Source: an uncultured Bacteroidales bacterium
GTDB lineage: Bacteria; Bacteroidota; Bacteroidia; Bacteroidales; Muribaculaceae
Length of the DNA: 14,964 nucleotides
Assembly (NCBI GenBank): GCA_900552315.1
Contig: URZM01000038.1
Location: 1 to 14,964, forward strand
Direction: 5' to 3'
This document shows, in pieces, positions 1 to 7,886 of the stretch. Position numbers and translations under genes: made by a program. A model generated the notes under the pieces. That model made no database searches. It was not told where the DNA came from and saw nothing but the letters and a program-made list of their open reading frames with translations. Position 1 is the first letter of the stretch. The number at the start of each line of letters is the position of its first letter.

Positions 1-63
1 CGACTCATCTCCGAGTCGCTGGGACGCGTATATACGGTCAAGCTCGCGGCGCAGTACGTCCAT
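1..63 (-). CDS. 5' end of an unidentified protein, cut by the window edge
   Basis: An open frame starts with ATG at 63 and runs off the left edge without a stop, giving 21 residues beginning MDVLRRELDRIYASQ. It starts 15 nt downstream of the C69 peptidase stop on the same strand, so the two are probably cotranscribed. The peptide is charged and looks like an amphipathic helix. I do not recognise the family from so short a piece. The other nearby ATG, which overlaps the peptidase stop as ATGA, leads quickly to a stop in its own frame, so it is not the start. Confidence 0.55.
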   Translation of the reverse strand, partial: MDVLRRELDRIYASQRLGDES

Positions 64-78
64 GAAGGGCAGTCCCTG

Positions 79-1767
79 TCATTTCTGCTCCCGCGCCTTG
101 ATGGGGGCTATATCGCGCCCCTTGTCCAGGAAGCGGTCGCCAGTCTTCTCGACTATGATGTCGAAATACTCCTGATTGTAGCCCGGGAACTCGGGATAGA
201 CGGGCATTCCGTCCTCAGAGTATATGAACTTGCCGTCGGCGTCGAGCTTCTTCATGTTGCCGTCCATGAAACGCACCAGCAGGTGACGGTCCAGGTCACG
301 GTAAGCGTCCGTGGCCTCCTTGGCTATGGCGGCCCCCTCGGCGTTCATGGCCCGGGACAAAGCCTCCCTGTCACCGGCCTCGCAAAGGCCGACATAGACA
401 GCCTCCACCTCCGGACGGCTGCTCTGGTACTTGGCCTCCAGGGCTCCCTGCACCTTGCGTATGTCAGGTATCATGAGGTCATAGCGGTGGTATGCCTGGT
501 TGGCCACACGGTTCGTCATCCAGAAATTGGCCGTGTCGGAATAGGTGTTCATGTCGCCGTTACCTTGGCGCACCTCCAGGGGAATCTCGGTCATGCCGCA
601 GTAGAAAGGCATATAGACGCAGGTGTTGGCGTCGTCTGTGCCGAACCACAGCAGGCCGCCCACAGGGTCAGGAAGCGAAGGGCGGCACTGCGCCACGAAG
701 CTCCAGCCGGTCTGCTGGGTGGCTATGGCGCGCTCGTGCATGTACTGCTTGCCGTCCACCTTGTAGTCCATGGGGCGCCAGCGGTACGGCACGTGGTTGG
801 GACCCGCCCCCACGTCGCCGTGCATGTCGTAGGGGGTGTCCTCGTAGTGGTCGCGCATGCGTTCCTGCATCTCGGCCAAGGTAATCTTGCGGTCCGGGTA
901 TATGTACAGGGGCATCGGCTCCGTGCTCTGGCCGTCCACCCAGGCGAAATACTTGTCGGCGTCCTTGTTGAAGCGGCGGAAGAAGCTCCACACGCGGGCG
1001 TCGCATCCGCGCAGGGTGCCGTAATCGTAGTCCTCGTACACGTCGGCGAAGGAGAAATCCTTGTCCTTGCCCTTGTACCAGCCTTTCTTGCGGGCGAAAT
1101 CCACAACGTCCTTGGAATACCGCACATTCTTCTTGTCCTTGAAATCCACCTGGCGTATGCGGGGCTGGTTCGCGTGGCCGGATATAGCCCCGTCCGGTAT
1201 GCGCACGGCGATCCACACGGCGCCCTTCTCGGCCCCCTTGCCTATCAGCTCCATCACCCACACCTCGTCCTTGTCGGCTATGGAGAAGCTCTCGCCCGAG
1301 GAGGCGTAGCCGTACTTGTCCACCAGGTCGGCCATGATGTCGATGGCCTCGCGCGCCGTCTTGGCGCGCTGGAGAGTGATATATATGAGCGAGCCGTAGT
1401 CTATTATGGCCTGGCCCGTGGTGTCGGCGCACTCCTTGCGGCCTCCCCAGGTGCTCTCGGCTATCACGAGCTGGTGCTCGTTCATGTTGCCCACCACGTT
1501 ATAGGTGTGCGCCACCTCGGGAATCTCGCCCATGTACTTGCCGGTGTCCCATTCATAGACCTTGCGCATCGCGCCCTTGGCATGGTCGGCGGCGGGCTGG
1601 TGGTAAAGCTCCCCATAGAGGCTGTGTGAGTCGGCGGCGTAGGTCACCACATTGCTGCCGTCGGCCATAGCCCCCTTAGTGGCTATAAGGTTGGTGCAGG
1701 CCAGGGCCGGGAAAGCGAAGCCTGCCAGAGCGACAGCCAGGGCTGCCGGAATGATGTGTCGTCTCAT
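79..1767 (-). CDS. Secreted C69-family dipeptidase (N-terminal nucleophile Cys)
   Basis: The 562-aa product has a signal peptide (MRRHIIPAALAVALAGFAFPALA) directly followed by Cys24-Thr25-Asn26. This matches peptidase family C69, where cleavage exposes the catalytic N-terminal cysteine of an Ntn hydrolase. Family-like segments follow: a DSHS motif near residue 43, the ESTWGGRKEC segment, and GESFSIADKDEVWVMEL in the middle of the catalytic domain. The likely role is cleavage of dipeptides in the periplasm or outside the cell. The frame is open for 84 codons further upstream. I reject that extension because it crosses the promoter at 1807-1837 and the 9-bp repeat array, and because ATG 1767 places the signal peptide at the N-terminus. 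A partial gene follows 15 nt downstream. The exact dipeptide substrate cannot be read from the sequence. Confidence 0.9.
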   Translation of the reverse strand: MRRHIIPAALAVALAGFAFPALACTNLIATKGAMADGSNVVTYAADSHSLYGELYHQPAADHAKGAMRKVYEWDTGKYMGEIPEVAHTYNVVGNMNEHQLVIAESTWGGRKECADTTGQAIIDYGSLIYITLQRAKTAREAIDIMADLVDKYGYASSGESFSIADKDEVWVMELIGKGAEKGAVWIAVRIPDGAISGHANQPRIRQVDFKDKKNVRYSKDVVDFARKKGWYKGKDKDFSFADVYEDYDYGTLRGCDARVWSFFRRFNKDADKYFAWVDGQSTEPMPLYIYPDRKITLAEMQERMRDHYEDTPYDMHGDVGAGPNHVPYRWRPMDYKVDGKQYMHERAIATQQTGWSFVAQCRPSLPDPVGGLLWFGTDDANTCVYMPFYCGMTEIPLEVRQGNGDMNTYSDTANFWMTNRVANQAYHRYDLMIPDIRKVQGALEAKYQSSRPEVEAVYVGLCEAGDREALSRAMNAEGAAIAKEATDAYRDLDRHLLVRFMDGNMKKLDADGKFIYSEDGMPVYPEFPGYNQEYFDIIVEKTGDRFLDKGRDIAPIKAREQK

Positions 1768-1806
1768 ATCGTGGTATAGATAAATGTTGTATGAAAAATT
1801 ACTGCA

Positions 1807-1837
1807 CGAAATTAGTAAAAAAATCCGCCCTGCGCAA
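1807..1837 (-). promoter_or_regulatory. Bacteroidota-type promoter for the C69 peptidase
   Basis: On the minus strand TTG (1837-1835) is followed, after exactly 20 nt, by TAATTTCG (1814-1807). This is one mismatch from the TAnnTTTG consensus for the Bacteroidota primary sigma factor. Predicted transcription starts near 1801, giving a leader of about 35 nt before ATG 1767. The spacer ends in a T-tract and ACTAA, like the acyl-CoA ligase promoter at 11775-11805. Confidence 0.55.
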
Positions 1838-1875
1838 CCCCGCATGTGTTTTCTTAACAAAAGGCAACGTACAGT

Positions 1876-1920
1876 GTCTGACCTGTCGGACAAGTCGGAC
1901 GGGTCAGACGCGTCCGAGCA
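1876..1920. repeat. 9-bp period array, five units of GTCNGACNN
   Basis: Five contiguous 9-nt units start at 1876, 1885, 1894, 1903 and 1912. The first four contain GTC-N-GAC, itself a 7-bp interrupted palindrome, and the fifth is degenerate (GTCCGAGCA). The array lies between the -33 elements of the two divergent promoters (1837 and 1939). A related array with the same period is at 14668-14745. It could be a chromosomal satellite-like repeat or a protein-binding array; the sequence alone does not decide. Confidence 0.75.
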
Positions 1921-1938
1921 CGCGTACCCCAAAAAAAC

Positions 1939-1969
1939 TTGCAAAGCCGAATCTTTTATGCTACCTTTG
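1939..1969 (+). promoter_or_regulatory. Bacteroidota-type promoter for the 764-aa barrel protein
   Basis: TTG at 1939-1941 is followed by a 20-nt spacer and TACCTTTG at 1962-1969, a full match to TAnnTTTG. Transcription should start near 1975, leaving a short A+T-rich leader of about 20 nt before ATG 1998. No Shine-Dalgarno sequence is visible, which is common in Bacteroidota. Confidence 0.75.
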
Positions 1970-1997
1970 CCGTGTCTAACACTTAAATTTTTATCAT

Positions 1998-4292
1998 ATG
2001 AAAACATTGCTGTCGGCATTGGCGCTCCTCAGTCTGGGCGCAGGGACCGCCGGGGCTCGCCAGATTTCGGGCCGCGTGCTCAGTGACGCAGACTCCCTGC
2101 CGCTGCCTGGAGCCGTGTGCGAGCTGCGCGACCGTGACAAGGTGCTCGCGCGCGCCGCCACCGACTCGGCGGGACTCTTCGCCCTTGAATCTGATTTCCG
2201 GTACGCCGCCTCGGTGCTCATAACCATGCACGGGTATGCCGGGGCAGAGGTCGTGATTCCGGACGGCAACAAGCCGATAGATACCGGGGCGGTGTACCTG
2301 GGGGACAGCAGCCTGCTGCCCGAGGTGCTGGTGACGGCCTCCGCCATGACCGACTCGCGAGGCTATACCATAGTCTATCCCTCCGGCGAGGATGTGAAAG
2401 CCTCATCCACCTCCCTGAGCCTGTTCCAGAAACTGCCGCTGCCGGGACTGGCGGCCAACCCTTTCGCGCGGTCCATAAGCGTGGAGGGAGGCACGCCTAT
2501 GATTCTGATAGACGGGGTACCCTCCAGCATGGACGACCTGAATTCCCTCAACCCCAAGGACATACTCAAGGTGGAATACTCGCGCCTCACGCCGCCTCGC
2601 TACGCCGCCTCGGGCAAAAAAGGGTTCATATCCATCACGCGAAAGCAGCGCACGGACGGCGGCTCGGTATACCTGTGGGGGCGCTCGACATTCAACATCG
2701 GGTTCATGGACTATAACCTGCGCGCCTCCTACCATCAGGGGCCGTCGGAGTTCACCGTGAGCTACAACCCCTCCTGGCGAAACTACACCGACGCCTACGA
2801 CAACGCCACAGAGGCTTACGTGGCTCCCGACTACCGGGTGGACATAGAGAGGCATGATCGGGACCCGTTCCATTATTTCCACAATCCCATAATGCTGCGC
2901 TATAATTTCCGGCCCACGCAGCGCACCGTGTTCTCCGCGACATTCTCGGCCACGCCCTTCACAAGCGTGAACCGCTTTACGGGCCACGGCTTGGACTCCG
3001 AGCAGGGCGCCTACAAATACGGAGCCGAGCGCTCCAGCAAGACGTTCAGCCCATCGCTCGACCTGTTCCTGAGGCATGATTTCAATCCGTCCAACTCCCT
3101 GGAGGTGGAACTGACCGGCACTCTGGCCAGCGACGACTACCGCCGCCGCTACACCTATGACTATGACTATAAAGCCCCGGAGGAATATGTGATGGACGTG
3201 GACAACCGCCGCCGCTCGCTGATAACCGAGATGAGCTACGTCCACTCTTTCAGCGAGAAGACGTCCCTCACAGCCGGATACCGCAACTCCATATCCCACA
3301 GCCGAAACACCTACCTGAGCGACGGATACCGTCCCACCCTCGACGACAACGACAATTACGCCTACGTGCGCCTGGGACAGCAGGCGGGTCCTGTCTATCT
3401 GGAAGGCTCCACCGGACTCAAGTACTACTGGAGCAAGAACGGCGACATACGCCGCCACTACCTCACGAACAACTCCCGGGTGTCGGCCAACTGGCGCATC
3501 TCGCCCGCCTGGAGCGTGCAGGCTTATTTCAACTACTCCACCGGCACCCCTTCCCTGTCCGGAATCACGGACCACATACAGCAGGTGAACCCGTATCTCT
3601 TCAGCAACGGCAACCCGGACCTCAAGACCAGCCAGACCCTCAACTGGCAGCTGGGCGCGAGCTACAACGGCGGCAAGGTGAACGCCTCGTTCAACACCTC
3701 GGTCTTCGACATGATTGACCCCACCATCTCTGACGTGACTTACATGGGCGACGGCAAGTTCCTGCAGCAGACCGTGAACTACGCCAGCAACAAGAGCTGG
3801 CACAACCAGCTCTACATGCGCTTCGGGACCTGGGGAGGCTTCGGCGCGAACCTGGTGCTCAACCTCGACTACTACCACACGCGCGGCGCGGGATGGAGAC
3901 ATGACCTCACTTTCCTCTCCGGCTCCGTGGCCCTATGGTGGAACAAGGACAAGTTCACCGTGCAGTACTGGCGCTCCCTGCCCGCCAAGCGGCTGAGCGG
4001 ACAGACCGTGACGCGCGACGAGAACGGCGACCAGCTGTCGGTGGAGTTCTCCCCCGACAAGCACTGGACCATAGGTGCGGCCTGGTTCTACATGTTCGAC
4101 CCCAAAGGCACACGCTACCCGAACTGGAACTACTCCCCCACCAACCCCGGCTACACCGAGCGGCACATACGCGACAACGGCAACATGGTGACCCTCTCCG
4201 TGCAGTACCGCACCGATTTCGGCAGCATCTTCCGCACCGGCCGGCGCACCCTCAACAACCGCGACCAAGGCTCCTCGCTCCTCAAGCTCTGA
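1998..4292 (+). CDS. Outer-membrane beta-barrel protein with carboxypeptidase-regulatory-like domain
   Basis: The 764-aa product has a signal peptide (residues 1-20, ending AGA). A carboxypeptidase-regulatory-like beta-sandwich follows at about 22-105 (QISGRVLSDADSLPLPGA). A plug-like region lies at about 108-215 (PEVLVTAS, ILIDGVPSS, ISITRK). The rest is a long barrel rich in alternating aromatic and polar strands. The conserved NGNPDLKTSQTLNW segment is typical of the TonB-receptor-like barrel family I would expect to match Pfam OMP_b-brl_3. Family members sit in the outer membrane and are presumed TonB-dependent transporters or receptors; the substrate is unknown. No SusD-like partner is adjacent, so this is not a standard polysaccharide-utilisation pair. 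It has its own promoter and a downstream hairpin, so it is probably monocistronic. A second protein of the same architecture is at 12301-14619. Confidence 0.88.
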   Translation: MKTLLSALALLSLGAGTAGARQISGRVLSDADSLPLPGAVCELRDRDKVLARAATDSAGLFALESDFRYAASVLITMHGYAGAEVVIPDGNKPIDTGAVYLGDSSLLPEVLVTASAMTDSRGYTIVYPSGEDVKASSTSLSLFQKLPLPGLAANPFARSISVEGGTPMILIDGVPSSMDDLNSLNPKDILKVEYSRLTPPRYAASGKKGFISITRKQRTDGGSVYLWGRSTFNIGFMDYNLRASYHQGPSEFTVSYNPSWRNYTDAYDNATEAYVAPDYRVDIERHDRDPFHYFHNPIMLRYNFRPTQRTVFSATFSATPFTSVNRFTGHGLDSEQGAYKYGAERSSKTFSPSLDLFLRHDFNPSNSLEVELTGTLASDDYRRRYTYDYDYKAPEEYVMDVDNRRRSLITEMSYVHSFSEKTSLTAGYRNSISHSRNTYLSDGYRPTLDDNDNYAYVRLGQQAGPVYLEGSTGLKYYWSKNGDIRRHYLTNNSRVSANWRISPAWSVQAYFNYSTGTPSLSGITDHIQQVNPYLFSNGNPDLKTSQTLNWQLGASYNGGKVNASFNTSVFDMIDPTISDVTYMGDGKFLQQTVNYASNKSWHNQLYMRFGTWGGFGANLVLNLDYYHTRGAGWRHDLTFLSGSVALWWNKDKFTVQYWRSLPAKRLSGQTVTRDENGDQLSVEFSPDKHWTIGAAWFYMFDPKGTRYPNWNYSPTNPGYTERHIRDNGNMVTLSVQYRTDFGSIFRTGRRTLNNRDQGSSLLKL

Positions 4293-4306
4293 CCCCCGCA
4301 CATACG

Positions 4307-4343
4307 GCAGGGCCGCATCCCCGTGAAGAGGAGGCGGCCCTGC
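4307..4343. terminator. GC-rich hairpin between convergent genes
   Basis: GCAGGGCCGC (4307-4316) and GCGGCCCTGC (4334-4343) form a perfect 10-bp stem with a 17-nt loop. It lies 14 nt after the barrel-gene stop and 26 nt past the msrA stop on the other strand, so it could serve both. The plus-strand side is followed by a modest U-rich stretch (TTGTGTCTTGTG). The minus-strand side has no U-tract, so termination there is less certain. Confidence 0.6.
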
Positions 4344-4369
4344 TTGTGTCTTGTGCCGGAGCGGGATGG

Positions 4370-5038
4370 TCACTCCCCGGGCTTGTTGCGGTACTTGGTG
4401 TCGGGATACACAGCGTCGTTCTCGTATGGCTGGTGATGTGCGGCGGCATGCGTGGCCTCGTCGGCATAGTCGGCGTCAGCGTGCGTGGACTCTGTCGGGG
4501 CTCCCGGCTTGAGGATGTCCGTATGCCGCGCCTGCGCCATCAGCTCGCGGGACACGTGGCAGTACCCGCCCGGATTCTTGCCCAGATAGTCCTGGTGCTC
4601 CGGCTCCGCCTCATAGAAATTCTTCAGGGGTAGCACCTCGGTCACCACCGGCTTCTCATATCTCTTCTGAAGCCGCTCCATGACCTCCAGGGCCACCCGC
4701 TTCTGCGAGTCGGTGGTATAATATATGCCGGTACGGTACTGGGTGCCCAGGTCGTTGCCCTGCCGGTCCTTGGCTGTCGGGTCGATGCTCTTCACGAAGA
4801 AATCCAGGAGCTTGGCCAGGTCTACGACAGTGGCGTTATACTCCACCTCCACGGCCTCGACGGCTCCGGTGGTTCCGGTGCATACCTCCTTGTAGGTGGG
4901 GTTCTCCACCTCGGAATTGGCAAACCCTACGCGGGTCCTCCGCACGCCGTGGAGCAGGGAGAGCAGACGCTGCGTCCCCCAGAAGCATCCTCCGGCCAAT
5001 ACTATTTTCTCGACTTGTGCTGAATCAGTGGTTTTCAT
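4370..5038 (-). CDS. msrA: Peptide methionine-S-sulfoxide reductase with His/Asp-rich C-terminal tail
   Basis: The 222-aa product carries the MsrA active site GGCFWG with catalytic Cys18, and further family segments: GFANSEVENPTYKEVCTGTTG, DPTAKDRQGNDLGTQYRTGIYY, and FYEAEPEHQDYL. NPGGYCHV contains Cys160, the likely resolving cysteine. It reduces methionine-S-sulfoxide in oxidised proteins or as the free amino acid, using thioredoxin. No signal peptide is seen, so it is probably cytoplasmic. The start at 5038 is chosen because the MsrA fold begins about ten residues later; the frame is open upstream into ribH. After the core, about 50 residues form a tail rich in His, Ala, Asp and Tyr, with no MsrB domain. 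It lies 26 nt after ribH and ends the minus-strand cluster. Confidence 0.95.
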   Translation of the reverse strand: MKTTDSAQVEKIVLAGGCFWGTQRLLSLLHGVRRTRVGFANSEVENPTYKEVCTGTTGAVEAVEVEYNATVVDLAKLLDFFVKSIDPTAKDRQGNDLGTQYRTGIYYTTDSQKRVALEVMERLQKRYEKPVVTEVLPLKNFYEAEPEHQDYLGKNPGGYCHVSRELMAQARHTDILKPGAPTESTHADADYADEATHAAAHHQPYENDAVYPDTKYRNKPGE

Positions 5039-5064
5039 AGCTATATTTTTTATAATAGGTTGTC

Positions 5065-5544
5065 TCACAAGCGGTGCATCAGCGCCATGGATATGGCGGC
5101 GGCAGCGGCCTCCGTGCCCTTGTTGCCCAGACGGCCACCGGCCCTGTCGCGGGCCTGCTGGAGATTCTCCGTGGTCACCAGCCCGAATATCACCGGGGTC
5201 TCGCCACGGGCGTTGAGCATGGTCACGCCCTGTGTCACGGACTGGCACACATAGTCGAAATGCGGGGTCTCGCCCCGTATCACGCACCCCAGGGTCACCA
5301 CGGCCGAGGGCCGGAAGCGGCTGATGGCGAAGGCGGCGGCGTTCACCAGCTCCACGCTGCCCGGCACGCGTATCACATGTATGTTGTCCTCAGGCACGCC
5401 GCGCAGGCGGAACGCCTCAAGGGCTCCCGCCAGCAGCGGGCCGGTTATCTCATCGTTCCAGGAGGCCACGCACACGGCGCAGCTGAAGGTCCCGGGGTCC
5501 GGGAGCGCAGGAATCTCGTAGTCCTGCTCGGCTTCATTTGTCAT
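5065..5544 (-). CDS. ribH: 6,7-dimethyl-8-ribityllumazine synthase
   Basis: The 159-aa product matches lumazine synthase, the penultimate step of riboflavin synthesis. It condenses 5-amino-6-ribitylamino-uracil with 3,4-dihydroxy-2-butanone 4-phosphate. Visible family motifs are ASWNDEIT (27-34, with the stacking aromatic at Trp29), VPGSVE (60-65), LGCVIRGETPHFDYVC (85-100, with His95 as the expected catalytic His), PVIFGLVTTEN (117-127), and RAGG...GNKG (134-143). Length is normal. The start at 5544 overlaps the end of the upstream helical-repeat gene by 11 nt, suggesting translational coupling. A frame extension of 16 codons upstream is unlikely because it adds no family sequence. No FMN riboswitch is visible, as expected for an internal operon gene. 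Confidence 0.96.
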   Translation of the reverse strand: MTNEAEQDYEIPALPDPGTFSCAVCVASWNDEITGPLLAGALEAFRLRGVPEDNIHVIRVPGSVELVNAAAFAISRFRPSAVVTLGCVIRGETPHFDYVCQSVTQGVTMLNARGETPVIFGLVTTENLQQARDRAGGRLGNKGTEAAAAAISMALMHRL

Positions 5545-6391
5545 CGTCTTTCTTCTTAGGCTTTTTCGATGTGAGTTTATGCAGGAAGGCACGCCAGCGC
5601 GGCTCGCGGTCCTTGGCGTTGTTTATCACCTCGAGCAGGGCCAGGATGTCCTCTTCCAGCTCTATCGTCTCCAGGTTTATGGCATGGGGCAGCACGGCGG
5701 TGAGCAGCCGGTGGGCGCGCGGGTGCATGGAGCGCACGCGCAGCATGATCTCGGCCATCTCGATGGTCATCTTCACCTCCTTGCGGCTGACCTTGCCGGT
5801 GCGCTTCTTGCTGAAGCGTATGGCCTCGGCCAGGAACTTGAGCGCCGCACGGTAGTCGCCCGAGGACGCCAGCAGCTGCGCAGTCTTGCGCATGGAGTCC
5901 ACCAGACGGTCGGTGGCAGCGACCATGCCGGAGTTCACCTTCTCGTAGAGCAGGGCCGTGGCCGCCTGCTGCGAGGCCAGCATGTCTATGGTCTTCTTGC
6001 GTGAGCGCAGTATGCGCGTGGACAGCTCCATGGCCAGTATATGGTACGGGCCGAAACGGTCGGCGTCCACCTTGAGCAACGCCTCGAGCACCCTGAACAG
6101 GATCTCCAGCTCCTTCTCGCTCTGCCGGTAATCCTTCAGGGCGTAGTGCAGCTCCGTGATGTCGAACAGCACCCCGGCCAGCAAGGCGCGGAACTCGGTG
6201 TTGTCGAAATCGGAGAACTCGCGCATGGAGCGCATTATGCCCACGGCGCGCTCATAGGCGTCGATAAGGCGGCTCTCGGCTATGAGGTCGCGCACCGTGC
6301 GCCGGCACGTCTCGGCTTCGCGCAATATGGCAAGGTCTTTCGAGTTCTTCGGAAAGCCCTTGAGGTTGAGGGGGATATTAACGTGTGTCAT
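5534..6391 (-). CDS. All-helical TPR-like protein of unknown function
   Basis: The 285-aa product has no signal peptide or membrane segment. It is predicted to be almost entirely helical. Its pattern of about 34-40 residue helical pairs (for example YERAVGIMRSM, LFDITELHYALKDYRQSEKELEIL, KTAQLLASSGDYRAALKFLAEAI) recalls tetratricopeptide repeats. The C-terminus is strongly basic and then acidic (SKKPKKKDDDK). TPR proteins usually act as scaffolds; no catalytic motif is visible and I assign no function. It starts 68 nt after the isomerase gene and overlaps ribH by 11 nt. I see no TAnnTTTG element in the 68-nt gap, so it is probably read from the upstream operon promoter. Confidence 0.85.
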   Translation of the reverse strand: MTHVNIPLNLKGFPKNSKDLAILREAETCRRTVRDLIAESRLIDAYERAVGIMRSMREFSDFDNTEFRALLAGVLFDITELHYALKDYRQSEKELEILFRVLEALLKVDADRFGPYHILAMELSTRILRSRKKTIDMLASQQAATALLYEKVNSGMVAATDRLVDSMRKTAQLLASSGDYRAALKFLAEAIRFSKKRTGKVSRKEVKMTIEMAEIMLRVRSMHPRAHRLLTAVLPHAINLETIELEEDILALLEVINNAKDREPRWRAFLHKLTSKKPKKKDDDK

Positions 6392-6459
6392 GTCTATGGA
6401 TATTTCATGATAATGCGGGTGCCGTGCTGGGGCGCCGCTCTCTATATAGTTATAATGCC

Positions 6460-7101
6460 TCAGGACGCATTATGTTCGCCCGCGCTCTGCATGGACGACT
6501 TGTGGCCCAGGTAACCACCATGGTGGCGCAGGGCGTACTGGGCGCTGGTGAACCCTATCTCGCGCATCACAGCCACCACCAGCACGTCCCCTATCACCGT
6601 CATGGCTGTGGTGGAGGTGGTGGGGGTAAGCCCCAGCGGACACACCTCCGGCGCTCCTCCGGTGTACAGGCACACATCGGCCTTGGCAGCCAGCGGACTG
6701 TCTGCGCCCCCCGTGATGACGATGGCCGGCACCCCGGGGTTCAGCCGCCGGGCAAGCTCCACCAGCTCCAGTATCTCGCGGGTCTTGCCCGAATTGGAGA
6801 TGAGGAGCATCACGTCCTCGCCGCGCATTATGCCCAGGTCACCGTGCTGCGCCTCGCTGGGATGCAGGAAATGGGCCGGAGTGCCCGTGGAGCAGAAGGT
6901 GGTGGCTATGTTCATGGCTATCTGACCGGCCTTGCCCATGCCCGAGGTGATGAGCGTGCCGCCGCGTCGGTGCACATGTTCCACTATCAGGCTCACGGCA
7001 CGCCCGTATGCCTCGCTCACAGGTATGGCCGCTATGGCCCGGCTCTCGGCCTCAAGTATCTCGGCCATGACGGCCTTCACGTCTGTCTCTGTATGTTTCA
7101 T
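6460..7101 (-). CDS. kdsD: SIS-domain sugar-phosphate isomerase, KdsD/KpsF type without CBS domains
   Basis: The 213-aa product is a single SIS domain with the KpsF/GutQ/KdsD signatures: TSGMGKAG (52-59), STGTPAHFLHPSEAQHGDLG (71-90), ISNSGKTREI (101-110), CPLGLTPTTSTTA (154-166), and HHGGYLGHKS near the C-terminus, with a His in the place of the expected catalytic one. The family interconverts D-ribulose 5-phosphate and D-arabinose 5-phosphate, the first committed precursor of Kdo in LPS. E. coli KdsD is about 330 aa because it carries two C-terminal CBS domains. These are absent here, as in other Bacteroidales homologues I know of. The start at 7101 is preferred over an open frame 16 codons upstream, which would run into the thioesterase gene; from 7101 the gap to that gene is 19 nt. 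A related SIS isomerase activity is possible but less likely. Confidence 0.88.
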   Translation of the reverse strand: MKHTETDVKAVMAEILEAESRAIAAIPVSEAYGRAVSLIVEHVHRRGGTLITSGMGKAGQIAMNIATTFCSTGTPAHFLHPSEAQHGDLGIMRGEDVMLLISNSGKTREILELVELARRLNPGVPAIVITGGADSPLAAKADVCLYTGGAPEVCPLGLTPTTSTTAMTVIGDVLVVAVMREIGFTSAQYALRHHGGYLGHKSSMQSAGEHNAS

Positions 7102-7120
7102 GGTTTCAGTCTTGTCTGTT

Positions 7121-7591
7121 TCAATCCTGTTCGGGACCCGGCACGGCATACGGCTCCCAGGCGCGTATGCCTCTCGCCAACTTCTCCGGCATAGGCACCG
7201 AGTGCTTGGTGTCGGGGTCTATGGACACCATCACCGACCGGCACACGCTCTTCACCCGCTGGCTCTGCTTGTCCACCAGCATCTGGAAGATGGTCATGCT
7301 TCGTTCCCCCAGGCTCTCGCAGCGGGTCACTATCTCCACCTCCATGCCGAAATACACCGGCTCTATGAAGGCGCAGTCCACGTTGGCCATCACCGTCTCC
7401 ACACGCTGCCAGTCTATCTCGCCACCCTGCACGGCCTCCAGGTAATAGGCCTTGCCAGTGTCATAGAACGAGAAATACACCGTATTGTTGAGGTGGCCGA
7501 GTATGTCTATGTCGTTGAAGCGGAGCTGAAGGTCCACTCTGTGCTTGAACTCCGAGGGAGAGGGCAAGTCTTCTGGTTTTATCTTGGGCAT
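7121..7591 (-). CDS. 4HBT hot-dog acyl-CoA thioesterase (YbgC/FadM-like)
   Basis: The 156-aa product has the hot-dog thioesterase signature RFNDIDILGHLNNTVYFSFYD (residues 24-44). Asp27 is at the position of the catalytic Asp of the YbgC family, and the long helix follows directly. Beta-strand segments such as VDCAFIEPVYFGMEVEIVTR and RSMTIFQMLVD complete the fold. Family members hydrolyse short- to long-chain acyl-CoA thioesters in the cytoplasm; the chain length here cannot be inferred. The gene starts 4 nt after the DUF721 gene, so it belongs to the recF operon. Alternatives within the family include acyl-ACP thioesterase. Confidence 0.88.
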   Translation of the reverse strand: MPKIKPEDLPSPSEFKHRVDLQLRFNDIDILGHLNNTVYFSFYDTGKAYYLEAVQGGEIDWQRVETVMANVDCAFIEPVYFGMEVEIVTRCESLGERSMTIFQMLVDKQSQRVKSVCRSVMVSIDPDTKHSVPMPEKLARGIRAWEPYAVPGPEQD

Positions 7592-7595
7592 GTCT

Positions 7596-7886
7596 TCACA
7601 CGAATTTTATTTCATTTATCACTTCCGCGCCCGCCTCCCCGTTCAGGGCCTTGAGCAGCTCGGCGCGGTGCATGGCCAGCTCCTGGCGTATCACGGCTGA
7701 GGCCACGCGCACGTACAGGGTGCCCGAGGCCACGCGGCGCTCCACCGTCTGGCGGTTGATGAGCGGCCCCACCACCCGGGGCCATGCGGCCAGGGCGCGG
7801 TGCATCAGCAGCGTGTCCTCCATGTCACGCTCCTTCAGCAGGGTCTCTATCACCTGCGAGATTCGCTGTGGATAGTCGCGCCTCAT
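7596..7886 (-). CDS. DUF721 (DciA-like) small protein
   Basis: The 96-aa product has the DUF721 pattern: an N-terminal helical part with LAAWPRVVGPLINRQT, then RVASGTLYVRVASAVIRQELAMHRAELLKALN. In other phyla the longer DUF721 protein DciA helps load the replicative helicase DnaB. Extension of that role to this short Bacteroidales form is inference. Its ATG overlaps the recF stop as ATGA (7883-7886), which indicates translational coupling. Pairing of DUF721 with recF or other replication genes is common and supports a replication or repair role. Confidence 0.85.
   Translation of the reverse strand: MRRDYPQRISQVIETLLKERDMEDTLLMHRALAAWPRVVGPLINRQTVERRVASGTLYVRVASAVIRQELAMHRAELLKALNGEAGAEVINEIKFV

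Noticed and set aside
283..1629. A 448-codon open frame on the plus strand antisense to the C69 peptidase
   Set aside because: The product is a low-information mix rich in Val, His, Ala and Leu with no domain, as expected from the reverse of a GC-rich coding frame. The opposite strand encodes a full C69 peptidase with a signal peptide and an N-terminal Cys.
1876..1920. Possible CRISPR-like array
   Set aside because: Units are 9 nt with no unique spacers between them, and no cas genes are present.
1768..2019. An 84-codon N-terminal extension of the C69 peptidase frame
   Set aside because: It would translate the 9-bp array and both promoters and would bury the signal peptide and catalytic Cys inside the chain.
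2403..3902. A 499-codon open frame on the minus strand antisense to the first barrel protein
   Set aside because: Same compositional artefact (Val/Ala/Gly/His-rich, no motif). The plus strand has the signal peptide, domain order and promoter.
1998..4292. SusC/SusD polysaccharide-utilisation pair
   Set aside because: No SusD-like lipoprotein, glycoside hydrolase or sensor gene is next to either barrel protein, and both barrels are shorter than typical SusC proteins of about 1000 aa.
3935..4633. A 232-codon plus-strand frame running from the barrel gene into msrA
   Set aside because: It crosses the convergent gene ends and the terminator-like hairpin, overlaps two well-supported genes, and its product has no recognisable domain.
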